A DNA stretch of 64,000 bases from Pachypanchax playfairii (GCA_006937955.1 SSNP01000005.1:6070348-6134347), one strand, 5' to 3'; numbered from the stretch's first letter, positions 34,688 through 48,169 are shown. Notes: generated from the letters alone by a model not told the origin. Translations and numbers: made by a program.

Positions 34688-36588
34688 ATGGAGTGCTCCT
34701 GGAAGACTGTTCTGCTGCTGGTGTGTGCGTCTTTAGGGGTCCAATACACAGCCATCCGGACCCTGAGGGACTCCATGTCTGGACCCTGTCAGGGAGCCTA
34801 CCGCTGCCGGAGCAGACACCACAAAGGTAAAACCACATTCTAATACTTAAAATATCTTAAACTGTGAGGGTATTTGTAACAAAACATGAGAGAAATAATT
34901 TCAACATATTATTTAAATAAAGCAGTAAACAAATGTAACATCATTGGATTTATTGATGCAAATGAGGGAATTCCCTATGAGTAGATTGGATGAATGTGTG
35001 TGATTTTTTTTTTTTTTTTTGTGCAATCATTCTCCAATTTATCTTCTTAAATACCTTCTCACAGCACAGGCAGTCTGTAGCTTAGGAGCAACAAGCTTCT
35101 GTGTCCAAAAAAACTTTGCAATCAACTCTTCAGCAGCAGTAATTATACATTAGTTATTTGCACTATATTTAGAGATCCGCCTTTTCATAAGCTGCCTCAG
35201 AAACTACCGGCAGACAAACAACTTACTCATGCATATTTACCTTCTAAATTATTTAAAGTTTATTGGCTGAATTCAGTCGTTTTCCAGGATTATATATTGC
35301 TGTAATTCACTTTTATGAGCTGACGTTATTCTTCTAAAATGAAAGACATTGACTTTGTTTTCCCAGAACTTAAAATAATTATACCCACGTATTTTGGAAT
35401 GAGTTATTTAATGTAGTCATTTTTGTGAGAAACTGATATGAATGATGTTTTATTTTTGGTTTAGATTCTAGATGGGCGGCGCTGTGTGATGACAGCTGGA
35501 TGCCCATTGAGTTTCCACAGAAACATATCCTCCTGTTCGCCACCACGCGCAGTGGATCCTCCTTCACCGGGCAGCTACTCAACCAGCACCCTGGGATATT
35601 CTACGTGTTTGAGCCTCTCTACCACGTTCAGCAGGCCTTCACCAATTCCAGCAGCAGACTGCGTCGCCTAGACCGCCGAACCCTGCTGGGAGCCTACAGG
35701 GACCTTCTCCTGAATCTGTACACTTGTGATCTTCATTTCATGGAGAACTATATCCGCCCTGAACCCCAGGACCACGTCACAAGCTCCTTCTTCAGACGGA
35801 GCTCTAGCCACGCCCTCTGTTCTCCTCCTGTGTGTTTGGTAGGAACGAATGCAGCAACCTTTGATCCACCTGATGAAACCTGGTGTCCTAAGAAATGCGG
35901 CGCTTTGAACCTCACACTAGCCTCTATGTCGTGTCTGTCACGAGGACATGTGGCCATTAAGACTGTGAGGATTCCTGAGGTGGGGGATCTGCGCTCTCTT
36001 ACTGAAGATCCACGTCTGGATCTGAAGATCATCCACCTGGTGAGAGACCCCAGAGCCATCCTCGCTTCACGCATCATGGCATTTTCTGATCAGTTTCGAG
36101 CTTGGAAAATATGGAATGCAACTGGGAGACAACCTCGATATGTAGACCTGTCCCAGATTACAAGCACCTGTCAGGACATGACAGCGTCCACAGAAATGGG
36201 TCTACAGAGACCAGCATGGCTGCATGGACGCTATATGCTGGTGCGTTACGAGGACTTAGCTCTAAGTCCAGAGGCCAAGACGAACGAGATCTACAGGTTT
36301 GTTGGGCTGGAGATGGAGGACAGAGTGAGGATGTGGATTTCTAAGAACACCAACAGCAACGTGTCGACACCATCTGAGTGGAATTATAAATTCTCCACCA
36401 CCAGAGACTCCAGAGTCACAGCAGAGAGCTGGAGGCTTCGTCTCAGCTTTGACATTGTGAGAACAGTTCAAAATCTTTGTAATGACACTCTGGCTCTGCT
36501 GGGATACAAACAGGTTCACTCTGCTGCTGAACTTCGAAACCTGTCACACAGTTTGGTGGAACACAGAGCGTTTCAACCTGTCACATGA
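34688..36588 (+). CDS. Golgi carbohydrate 6-O-sulfotransferase, CHST1/CHST16 type (2 exons)
   Basis: Exons 34688-34826 and 35465-36588 (GT..AG) give 420 aa; human CHST1 has 411. The N-terminus MECSWKTVLLLVCASLGVQY with following TAIRT matches human CHST1 closely and is a type II signal anchor (about residues 6-20). The 5'-phosphosulfate-binding loop ATTRSGSS is at 72-79 and the 3'-phosphate-binding motif VRDPRAILASR at 239-249. Other family marks: FEPLYHVQ, VAIKTVRIPEV, YMLVRYEDLA and the C-terminal SLVEHRAFQP. The enzyme should transfer sulfate from PAPS to C6 of galactose or GlcNAc on glycans such as keratan sulfate in the Golgi. Start choice: strong Kozak (A at -3, G at +4) and fit to CHST1. 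As I recall, mammalian CHST1 coding sequence is uninterrupted, so the 638-bp intron after codon 46 is notable. Paralogue identity (chst1 copy or chst16) is unresolved, so no symbol is given. Confidence 0.92.
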
Positions 36589-36825
36589 TTCTAGGTTTCC
36601 AAGAAGAATCTTTGTATTTATTCATGTGTTCATGCTGCGTTTTCATTCTGCCGAGATAAAATGAATGTAACTTACTTTAAATTCATCTAAATTACTTTAA
36701 TATCAGCAGTGGGTTTTTGTAAAAGTGTTAAAAGTGAGTGATTTTGTACTGCTGAGTAATATAAAGCTGGTCCTGATGTTGCTGTTGTACTAAGAATCAA
36801 ATAAACTAAGAACAAGTCATGATTA
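36589..36825 (+). other. 3' untranslated region of the sulfotransferase gene
   Basis: AATAAA at 36800-36805 follows the stop codon by about 215 bases. Nothing else notable. Confidence 0.5.
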
Positions 36826-39800
36826 ATATCAACACATTATCTGAACTTTATGATTTTATATCAAACTTTTATTTAAAAAATCAATGTTTTGGTCAAGCCA
36901 AACAAACAAATAGTTCACATATTGAACGTTTATCCTTTTAATTAATCTTCAACAATAAGGATTTGTCTGAAAATTTTATTTAAAAGTCTCTTTTCATACA
37001 AGAGTATCTAAATATTTTAAGAATTGGGAAAGTTTATATGAATCTGCTTCATCAATACTGCAACAGAAACCTCCTCCTATGCAGTTTATTCTTGATGTAA
37101 ACACTTCCTGATTCCTGGACCTGCTGATCTAACAGAGAGTCTCTTGCATGTTCTTGCAACATAATTTCTATTTCGCAAAACATCCAGCTGCCTTGAAAAA
37201 TAAAGGATGAGCACAAGAAAGAAAGAAAAAAGATGAAACTGCCCAACCGCTTTCATGTATAATTTAAAAATTGTAATTTGTGGTCTAGTTGAAGATTTGG
37301 GAGACTGTGGAGAGACAGATTTCTAAATGAACTACTTTGTTTTGTTTCAACATAATTACCCATTTTATAACTTTCTGAAATAAATGATAAACTTATATAA
37401 ATCATTTATGTGATGTGTATAATTTAATCATTTGAATTAAGTAGATAATTGTCTGTTTTTCTTGAAAGCAGAAACTAAATGACACAAGTTAGTGTCTTTT
37501 ATCTTCTATTTAAATGGTCTGAGTTTATTTCAGTCTTATTGATGCGTCTCTAGTAACTATTTTTAACACAAGAGAACACTTCTTAATTTATCTTTGAACC
37601 TCACAGGAATAATATCAGTATCATTCAGCCTCTGTCTGCTGTGCGGTATGGTCAGAGATTAGACGGCTATAAGTTCTGTTTGTTCTGGTCTTTGTGTCTA
37701 AACAGAGAGAGGATGTGTGCCGTCTCCAGGCACCGGCCCATTTTTTTTTTAATGTGGAGCTGCTGTCTCGAGATAAACACTGTGGGTAGTTTCTGAGGAA
37801 ACTCATTGCATGGACCGTAGACAAACCACTGACTGGCTCTGATTTTCTTGCCTTTTGAATGTGAACATTGTATTTAAAAGGCCATTTTCACATTCCTATG
37901 GAGGTTGAAATTCTCTCCTGCTGGTCGCTGTGAGCTTTTTTTTTTTTTACATATGATGCTGATGAAAGCCACAACAGAATGATGGAAAATATGCAATTTC
38001 TCTGGACGAGTCACGCTGCTTTTTTACTATTAAATCTGAGGTGAAATTGTCCTTTTAATAATGTATTTTTTAGACACCCAGTCCCTCTCATCTCTCCCAT
38101 GGCCTACCTCTAGATGCTGACACCAGGGATATCTCAGCACAAAGAATTGATCTACAGATTCAGCCGAGGAGAAACAGGATTTAAGATGCATTGAGAAAAG
38201 ACCAGCCGCCTTTCTTTGAACTTAATCTGCGAGGCTACACAAACTGGCCATAAAGCAAAGCTTTATGACACCCGAGAAGATGTACTCCATCGGTTTTTCC
38301 ATCCCCACCCTGACACACAAAGCAGCACGTAGCCTGAGTCAGCTGTCAGCTAATTACCCATTTCTCTTACACTCAATACAGACAACGCCTTTCTTTCTCC
38401 TTAAGTGCGCTGATAAATTCAGGTATAGAAACAAATATAAAATAGATGCCGGGAATGAGAAATGCAAAATAGCACATCTTTCATCGGAGGTTTCTACCCT
38501 CACAGACGTGTCAGACCGTTAAACAAAACCATTTTATGTTTCCAAAAGTTGCATTTCACTGACTCAGATACGTGCAGTCAGAAGGAATGAATCTCCACCT
38601 CAACAGATGTGACAGAACGATTATGCAAGATTTTACACAATCGTATTCTAATACTTTGTCTTTTCCCAAGTCTAAACCTAATTAATCAGTAAATGCTTCA
38701 CATATGACTCTGGTTGTCTAAGACAAAACTAAAGCGGTTCAAACGTTCCCTTGAGTCTGGAGATTTTCCAGAAACAAGTGAAAGCAGAAAAGCCTGCAGC
38801 TTTTGCTCCAGACTTCTTGATGTGATTTTCTATCCATCTCCTCGGTGGACCTTCTATTTGTAAGATTGCCAAGTGAGATAATGTGTGAATGTGGAGGATA
38901 ATCTCCCAAAACATTTACTGTAAATGAAACTGATGCTGTGGTTTCATACTCTGTCACACTGACCTGCGTGTTGCTTTTTACTTGTTATGTTGTGGATATA
39001 TTAAAATATGAGCTGTATTTATATCAACACGAATACTATTGATCTCCATCTTTAATTCTGTGCGTTCTCTAAACAGCATTTTCTACAGGTTGCATCCTGC
39101 GTCACATCCTTCAGAGAAGTGTAAATAAGGTGGTAGGTAGATTCCCTCGCTGCACATCCGGACATGCAGCTGGAGCATTTCGTGGCAAATAAAGAAGCTG
39201 CTCTCAGATGTTTGGAAAGGAATATTTTAACCATTTGAAGTGTGTTTATGTGCAAAAGTTATAAATAATTTAAATCTTCCTGGATGTGGTCAGCTTCCTG
39301 AACAGCATCAGTTTGGAGAAACAGAGTTTACATTTGACATAAAACCAAAATATTCTGCTGTGAATCATGCAAGTAGTTTTTCATTGAATTGTTATTTACA
39401 TGGAATATTGTGATTATTTACAGAAGTAAATCTCACCAGCTGTAGCACAATGTCTCATCCAGCAGAAATTATTTAAAGATTGGGAGTAAATAAAACTGTA
39501 ATCCAAAACTGATGGTGGTGTGAATGTTATAAAACAACATTCATATGAACTGCTATGAAATTTTGGAGGTTGGATTTGTTTTAAGACAAAAGGAATCCAC
39601 ATCTGTGGAGCTGTTTTCAGACAAACTATTAACATAACATAGTATAAACTTTGTTTCTCCAAACTAAGTCTACTCAGTCTACTTATAACTTTATTACAGA
39701 AACAACTAAATCTAAAATAACCAAATATCCCTTAAGAAATGTTGGGTCTCACATGTTCCTTTTCTTTTTTTTTTTCTTTTACATACTTTCATTTAATTCA

Positions 39801-42800
39801 GTCCTGTGTAAGTCTAAAATTCATCATATTGCCATGTTGATGTTCCAAAGTTGAAGTCTTGTAGAAATTTCCAACCCATGTACAGGTAGTTCTCAACCTT
39901 AACAAACAAAAGGAAGTGAAACTTTTTTGCTAAAAATGGGGGGAAAAATGTTTTCATCTGATAAACAAACACATTTTTTGTAGCTAAATTTCTCTATCAG
40001 CTTTTTAAAAAAAAATTCTTGTATTGAGAAAATAATTTATTCCCTCGTTCCATCTCCTGTGTATTTTGAAAGTATTAGCAAATCTCTACTTTTTTCCAGT
40101 CTGCTTTATATTCTGGTACCTCTTCACTGACACTTTTTAATCAATATTCATTTCGTTTCACTACTTTTTTTTTTTTTTATAATTTTGGTAAAAATAAATG
40201 TTTACCTATTTATTCAATGGTTCCAGAACTTTTTGTTTTCTTTATTATCGGCAATTTGAAGCTCAGACTTAACGTTTAGTTAGTTTTTTTTGTTTTTTTT
40301 TGGTTTAGTTAGATTCTTTCTCCTTAAATGTTTATTTATTCACTTTAATCTGCTCATCTGTTTCAATAATTCATGACAAACTGGAAACATTTTGGTGGAT
40401 TTAAAAGAGTAAATCACAAACAGAAATTATTTAATTAGGGAGTCCACACATGTCTAAAGCATCACATATTGTTTTGACTTGACTTTATAAGAGGAATAGA
40501 GGTCAGACACAAGATGGCAGGATGAAAAATATACAGAAGTTGTAGATTTTTTATTCTGGTGATGGTTTCATGAGCATGTGGTGAAGTTGGATGCTGACAT
40601 CTGTCACCCTGCAGGTTTTTGGAAGGATGCAGACTTCCTTATGTATGCAAAATCTTTAACTTGTCTTTGAATATTAATTAACTCTCCCCCACTTTGTGTA
40701 TTTCAGTGAGAGTTGCATCAGCTTGTGTTTGGAGGTTGAACATTTAAAGCAGCTGGATTGCAGTGATGTGTGTGATCTGCATGTGCATGAAGAAAAAAGA
40801 AAAACAGAACCCCCCTGCAATGGACTGATATGTATATACACTTTTTAAAAAGATTTTTCTGAGTTCTAGTGGCCTTTATTTAAAAGCAGAGATGGACTGG
40901 AACTCCAACCTGCTGGGACAAGGACTTTCAACCCCATATCAGGCGCTCGCATGGCCCTTTGAGCTGCTCTGTGCTCCACTGGAGTAATATTTTTCTTTGA
41001 ATCTTCTGGTGCAGCATAAAAAAGCCAACCTTACGATAAACTACAAATTCTGTATAAACATGAAGGCTTGGAGCACAGTGAAGAAGTCCAGCTGAGAGCC
41101 TTAATGTCAAAGCGTGAGAAAATCTTGACTGCTGCATTCTCACTTAACTGCAGCGAGAGGGAAGAGTTTTCCTCCTGGAGTAAAAGAAACAACCGATTAT
41201 TTTTATATCTGAATTAAATATGAACCACAAATAAAATGGATAAATATAGATTATTGAAACTGGTTTAATCACAATCAAAATTAATGATAGATGAATATCA
41301 CAGGTCTCATATTGCACAGAATCAAATCCTCCTCCTGACCTTCCAAAGTTACAGTAGTGTCAGTGTCGAATCAGCTCTAACACATAAATCCCCACCCTGT
41401 TTTATCCCAACGCCCCTCTGTAATCACCATTAGCTGATCGTAATGAGATGTGGGAGTAAAAGGAGGATGTGTGATGCCCTTGGAGTCGCTCCTTCAGTTG
41501 CAGGTGCGTCACCCAACTTCAATTATCCACGGCTGATTTTTTTATAGTCTTTATCTAGGCAAGCAGCCAGCAAGTCTGCAAATTACAAGTTGTTTTGCTG
41601 TCAACTACAACTGTCTGCTTTGCACAAATCGAGGCATATGTGCATATATAACATATCCTACATGTGTGCCGAGAACACGATGAGTGAGTGTTTGAGGTTT
41701 GGCGACCAACGGAGAGGCAGAGAGCAATTTTTGCCGTTCTAAGAGCTCCACAAATTGCTTTCCATGTAGGAAAGTATTCATTTAAGAAAGAGAGGCTGTT
41801 AAGAGCCGAACACAAAACATATTGACGATTCTGTTAAAATTACCTGTGAAAAGTGCCGTTGATGACCAGAGAAACATCACCGGGAGATGATTATTTCAAA
41901 TTTCTATCAAAGTGACACCCGCTCTTAAAAAAAAAAAGCTTTTCACAGATGACACTATCTCAACCTCATAGAAACCAAGGGCAACGTCTGCCTGTAATTT
42001 TCACAAACCAAATATGCAGTCCATCATATCTGCATGTTTTATATGAAAATCTTGGGAAAATAAACTGAACACAGGCAGCTTTTTCTCAGCTGACATGAAC
42101 ACGAAGTCCCGGTAGCACTTGCACAATCAGTTTGCATTTTTCACTCTTCACTCGGAGCAAAAGACGTTGTTTATCGAGAGATTATGGAACATTTAAGATG
42201 GATTGAAACAACTTTGCACACAGGCCCTTAGCAGACATCTGCTTATGTCACATAATAATTCATAAACACTTATTTGCCCTTGTGCGCATACTACGGACAC
42301 ACAAGCATTTAAACCTGATGCTTCTTTCCTCTTCATCGATCGTTTTTACCTCTTTTTCGGCACTGCAGCTTAACAAATTCTCCCTCTTTTGCAGCATTTG
42401 ATTTTTCACTCCAATTTTATTACAAAATGTTTTTTTTCTGTCATAAATTTCACTATAAAAAAGCATTATTATGACATCTCTCCCCAGTGTTTGTTTTCTG
42501 CATAATTCCGCTCTCAGATCATCTATTGAGTTTTTCCACTGATCTTAATAATGGAGCTTTTATGGCAAGCCTCAAATGGCCAACTAACGTAGCTGCATCT
42601 CAGATAGAGCTCCTCAAGGTAAATGCATGCTGAGCCCAGTCAAACTCAGCGTCGTCAGCACAAACACTGCAGGTTAAAAAAAAACACAAGTGAATCTCAC
42701 CAGCAAATATTTCATATATCACTTAATAAGCTTTACATCAGGAATAGGTTTAAAACAGCCAGCGTTATTACCTGTCAGCAGGCTCATGAGTTTGCATCTT

Positions 42801-45302
42801 TACTATGATTAAATGCTCAATTAATCTCATCCTTTTTTGCTCTATTGAGTAGAAAACACATCACATCAGGGCATATGGAAATTACTTGACTGCACTAAAT
42901 ACCACAAAAGGGTAATTACGTATATTACAATCTGAGGTAACGGGCATTAAAAATTTATTAATTTAAGAAGCATCTATGCTTGTGCTATTTCAAGCATTTT
43001 TCATGATGCACAATGAAATAGCAGCAAGAGCTCTGGCACGAGAGACGTGGCTCATCCAGGGGGAGAAAATGGGAAATAACAGCATCGCGCATGAGGCAAG
43101 TAACAGCAGGCTTCCTTTGAGTGAGTAAATAACCAAATATTCACAGTCCGCCTGTTTGTTGTCCTGTTTTCTTTGCTTTATTCTAATGAAATCTGAAGAA
43201 AAACAAAGAGTTACTTCACAAAAATGCAGCATAAAAGCAATATGGAAGCATTTAATGTGTGTTTAAAATCCAGTTTAGGTTAAAGGTGAAAAATGTAACA
43301 TGGAATTGTTAAAATAAAATAAAATATTTGAAAACTGACTCAAATTTAACAAATATTTAACAAAATATGTGTATAAGTATGCACGTGCACTTCAGGATCA
43401 CTTAAAATGCTTAAAATGTAGCTGTTCAGTTGCATCAGAGGGAGAGACTTAACGAGTTTTAAGAAGATGACAATGTGCACGTAGGAGACTTTAATTTAAC
43501 CAAACCCAAAAACGATAATAAGACATGTAGCTGCAGATTGACTTCACTCTCGTGTCTGCTTTTCTTCCATAATTCACAATTATAATTAAATCATCATACT
43601 TATTTGTGTAATGGTACGTAGTTGTATATATTTTTTTAGATATGACTGAATGCCGCCCCCTACAGATTGGGCCTGGCATGGCGTCTTGATCATTTCTTCC
43701 TGCAAAGCTCATTAACTGTCTTGTCAATTCTTTAATTTTCTTTCTGCTATTTTGAGACTTGGACTTCTGAACACTTCCCTCTGCTCTCAGCTTTGTCGAT
43801 CACTGTCCAATTATTCTAATATCCAGGCCAATCTGGAGGTAAAACATCTCTTTGTGATGGATATGCTAGTTGTTTTTTAGCGTTCTTGTCAGTTTCTGTT
43901 GTTGTTTACTGATCAATTGTTTTCTTTGTGTTGTTTTGGGTTGCAGTGTTCTTTTTTGTCTCCTTGTGTGAGTTTTGTTTACTGCCGTGTCAATATTTTA
44001 TTGTCTTTGATAGGGTTTTGCTTTTGCCACAACAGACAGATTCTTGATCAAAATATCAATTTCAAATGTCAATAAATAGGCTACGATTTTATCCAAATAA
44101 ATACAAATGTTGTTGATTACAGGGAATTTATTTACATAAAGCAACTATGGTTTAATTACAAAAAAAGAAAACATTCAAGGTAATGATAAGATAAATAATG
44201 AAGAGGGAACAGAAAAATTAGCATTTTTTAGCATCATTTTATAATAATTATACTGTATATAATTTAAAAAGTATTTGTTTTTGTACTATTCTTCAAATTA
44301 AACAAGCAGTAAAGAAGTTAAATCTTTAACAGTGCTAAAAAAAAACAAGTTTAGCTTTTTCATCAACAACATCTTCAAAACTTTGTGTAAATTAAAAACT
44401 CTTAGAATATCAAAATCAAGTAAATATCCCATAAATATATATTTTTTAATGATAGAACCAAGTGAAAGAAAGTATTTGTTTGAAAGTTGCTCAGAACAAA
44501 GCGCTGCTTCTGTGTCTCGTCTCTACGGGGTATTCTCAGTAGAAAACAGTGTGCGAGCCTCTTGCTGGCAGTTTCTCTGAAGCATGTTGCCCTGAGCAGA
44601 ATACTTCCTCTGGAAGGTTTTAGGAAAACCCAGTCCAAATCTTTTTTTTTTTTCAAGTGAGCAACACTCGGATGTTTTATGTGTAGGTGTCTCTCATTCC
44701 CTCCCTCCTTCAGTACTTGACATTTCTGTCCTTCTTTCACTACAAGATCCACTTAGTAGGTGTGAAAATGTCTGTGGGATGTTTTTTTTTTCACCCTCTT
44801 CTACCTTATTAAAGTATTTCAAACAAGGAGAACTAAAGCATAAGAGAAGGTGTGGGTTTCAGTATCACAGAGTGTGAACACAACCCTTCTGGCTCTGATC
44901 GGATCACACAGAAGGCTGTTGGTTTCATTTGGCCTTCGCTTCTCAGCCCACTCAGCCCAGCTGAGCATTTCAGGGCAAGTTTGAAACATTCGTAAAGTTT
45001 CTTTTCTTCTATCTGGCTTTTATGTAACATATACCTTCCACTGAATCTCCATTCCTCTCTGTTTAACCCTACAGCTCCTTCCATCTTCACACGGTTAGCA
45101 CTTCCTCTGTGAATTTCCAGTTAATTTAAATTTTCCAGGTCAAGACTGAAAGCTTAACAGAACTGTGTCTAGCTAGCTGAATTAAAGGGCTGAGGACTGT
45201 AACCTTTTCTTTTCAGTTCAATTTGAATAGATTTCATGTTCACTAAAAGGGAATAGGAGACTCACAATTTCAAATTATTGAAAAGAGAAAGAAACAGAAA
45301 GG
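36826..45302. other. Long intergenic stretch without a supported gene
   Basis: AT-rich, with many T and A runs (for example 37921-37940, 39760-39780, 40165-40178). The block at about 42520-42960 contains several TAAT/ATTA homeodomain-type cores (CAATTAATCTCATCC, GGTAATTACGTA) in otherwise complex sequence and might be an enhancer. A weaker CTCF-like match lies on the minus strand at about 43653-43666. No coding exon could be supported on either strand. Confidence 0.45.
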
Positions 45303-46682
45303 ATGGAGTCAAGGCAACAGAAGAAGAACAGGAGTGAGGATGACTGTAAGTGCTGCTGCACCGAGGTGTTAAAATGTCTTTGCAGATATTTCTTTTTGGT
45401 GATAATAGATAAAAATATGATCGGCTATGTGCATGGGATTATAGGTTAAAGAGGTTCAGTGACGGTGTATTATGAGTGTTTTGGATAATCCCACTTTCTT
45501 TCTAACGTGTTTTAGTAGCAGAGCGAGATGTGCACATATCTGTGCATGTCCATACTGAATATAAGCAAAGGCCTGAGCTGTCTGAGGAGCTCAGAGAGAA
45601 GAATATACAAAGATAAAGACTAAATCAAAGCTGCTAGTTGTCTTTTTTTGGAAATGTTTTGGGTCAGCGTGTCCTGGACGTCTAAAAATCTACAGTAAAG
45701 TCATAAATATTTCACAAATACTCTCAGTATTGATGACAAACAGGCCAATCCGTCCATTCTCACTGAGTTAATATTAATTATAGAATCAATGCTGAAGTAA
45801 AACTATTTGATCGATGTTTATGCACTTAAAGCCGTATCAATTCAGAAACGATGTTTATCAGAGTGAATGTAAAAGCTTCTAACCTACAAGGTCACCTCGG
45901 CATTATAAACACCTTGTGTTGACTTTCATGTGTTTGTTGGCTTCCATGAAGGAATCTCTTTGTTTCTTGAAGGCAGTCATAAGAAAGTCTGTAAATGTTT
46001 TTATATGGTTCTGTAATCATGTTCAGGACAACAAACTAAGTTCCATCTACTTCCAATAAATATGACTGTTTTCTGTTGATGATCAGTCCAAACCCTCATA
46101 ACTTCAACTAAAACCATTGAGCTGGAGAAACAGTGCCACAGATAAGGAATGATGTGTTTACCTGCCTTAGATTTAAAGTTACTTTTATACATTTATTTCT
46201 CTCATTTGGTCTAAAGGAAAGACAAACAGGTTACAACTGGGTAATTATCAAATTTACTCTCTTAAAATAACATTAAATACTGCTGTTTTCTTCATGCTCA
46301 TGTGCATAGGGTGTTTTAAAGTTTTATTTACTGTTTTATTTGGACTTTTCACAGATTTAGGTTTCTATTACAGTCATACAAACCTAGTTTCATGTTAGAT
46401 TTAGGCCAAACTGACTGGCTAAGTTTAGGATGTTGGATAGTTGCACACGTTGTCTCATAATATCAGAGATTTTAGAGTCAATTTTGCTGACAGCAGAGAC
46501 TGAAAGGCAAATACAATGTTCATTAGTAGGGTAAATGTTAATGACGGAGCACTGGAGGTCTGCACCTGGGAGGAATTCAGATATTGTTGGTGTGTTTGAT
46601 ATTTGTGCTTACTGTGAGTCATTTTCTTAAAGGCTCAGGAGAGGATGGAGGATCCAGGGCTTCAGGGAAAGAGGGCAAAGAG
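45303..46682 (+). CDS. Candidate 5' coding exons of an unidentified gene (partial)
   Basis: Exon A, 45303-45345, starts with an ATG in strong Kozak context (A at -3, G at +4) and ends GATGACT|GTAAGTG, a consensus donor. Exon B, 46633-46682, follows TTTTCTTAAAG and ends AAAGAG|GTGAGTA, another consensus donor. The two join in frame: MESRQQKKNRSEDDC, then SGEDGGSRASGKEGKE, 31 residues ending on a codon boundary (phase 0). The peptide is charged and low in complexity, like a disordered cytoplasmic N-terminus. I do not recognise it, and found no clear phase-0 continuation within the window, so the rest may lie beyond 64000. The support is two good donors, an acceptor and frame agreement in a short stretch; chance remains possible. 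Confidence 0.35.
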
Positions 46683-47737
46683 GTGAGTACAGATGAACAA
46701 AGATTAATTCCAAGCGCAGGGTGAGTCTGAAACTATTAAGAGTGGCGTTACAAGGTAGCATCATTATAATGAGGAATCCACAGTGGAGCGGTGCACTGCT
46801 CCATCTGAAAGGAAAGAGAGAGAGGGGAGAAAAGGAAACCGGGCAGGCACCTCAAACAGCCTGGATTCTAACATTAAGTTGAAGTAGATTGTTATAAAAT
46901 GTTGCTAAATACTAAATAATACTGGGTTTTGTCATTTTGTAATTTTATCATTTTATTTTCCCTTTAATGTTTTACTTACAGCATCCTGCACATTTAATTA
47001 TAAACCACATGCTCTTACTAAGATGGGAGCACTTATACATGTATGTAAAAACAAGGAGACAGAAAGTCATTTCCCAAGTGCTTCAAGAGCCAAAATGATA
47101 AACAAAATGCTAAATATTCTAATGAGATTGAACTATTTTTACTAAAAGCAGAACAAAATTGTGGATTCAAGCCACTAAAGGGGCAAACCGAGACTTCACA
47201 AGTCCCACAGGCAGGAAAGTCTCTGAAGCGCTCGCGTTGTAAAAACTCTGATCTCGTCACATTTTCTTTTCTCTTGTGACCGCACAAACAAGTTAACTTG
47301 AAGCATCTGAAGAATGCAGATTTGATTTTGTGCTGATACTTTTTATGTAATTATTCACTTAGAAATATCAGAAATTATTTTGTAAATATAAGTTCCAGGC
47401 AAACAGTCAAAGCTTTTCCACACAGCTGACATGTTATAGCTGCAAAATGTGTCAAATTATAAAAAAGCTTTTTACATTTTAACCTATAATAGTAGAAGCA
47501 GCCACAGAGCTTCATTATACGTTACAATGAGTCTAAACATAACCTTCATATAGTAACTGCCTCACAGTTGAGCAGTATATAGTGATGTACACTATATTCT
47601 AAACATTTTAACAGCTGGAGAGCAAATATAAAATGTTTTCTGAAGCATATTGACCTGCGCATACAGTTTACAACATTATCTATTAATATCATTGTCTGAT
47701 AGATCATCTGAAATACAGCGTCCAGGGTATTTTACCA
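46683..47737. other. Non-coding stretch (possible intron of the candidate gene)
   Basis: AT-rich with no exon or repeat recognised. Confidence 0.5.
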
Positions 47738-47930
47738 TATTACATCCACCATAATTTGCAAATAAATTCTTTAAAAATCAGACAATGTGATTTTCTGGAT
47801 TTTTTTTCCTCATTTTGTCTCTCATAGTTGAGGTATACCTATGATGAAAATTACAGGCCTCTCTGATCTTTTTAAGTGGGAGAACTTACACAATTGGTGG
47901 CTGACTAAATACTTTTTTGCCCCACTGTAT
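47738..47930. mobile_element. Terminal fragment of a Tc1-like DNA transposon
   Basis: From CACCATAATTTGCAAATAAA through TGATGAAAATTACAGGCCTC and AAGTGGGAGAACTTACACAA to ACTTTTTTGCCCCACTGTAT, the order and wording match the end of a widespread teleost Tc1/mariner family, ending at a TA as expected for that superfamily. The inverted-repeat part is about 47828-47930. The transposase gene and the other end are absent. Confidence 0.75.
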
Positions 47931-48169
47931 ATCAAGAACCTTATTGCTGAAGGTAAACATGGAAATCATCATCATGTTATTTTTCTTTACATTAAATTTA
48001 ATGTTGTATTGAGCAGATTCTCAGTAGCTCCTATAGCTCAGTGCTACATGGAGAAAACACCAAAGATTGAAAAGAAAAGGTTTAATTTCACCTGGCTGAA
48101 CACCTTTACTCACATTAAAATGATCTGAAATAAAAAAAAAACCTAATTTAACTTGTATAAAATCCTAAC

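Noticed and set aside
20657..36588. Functional link between the tyrosine-rich Ig receptor and the nearby sulfotransferase
   Set aside because: CHST enzymes sulfate carbohydrates, not tyrosine, and the genes are 12 kb apart; adjacency is no evidence of shared function.
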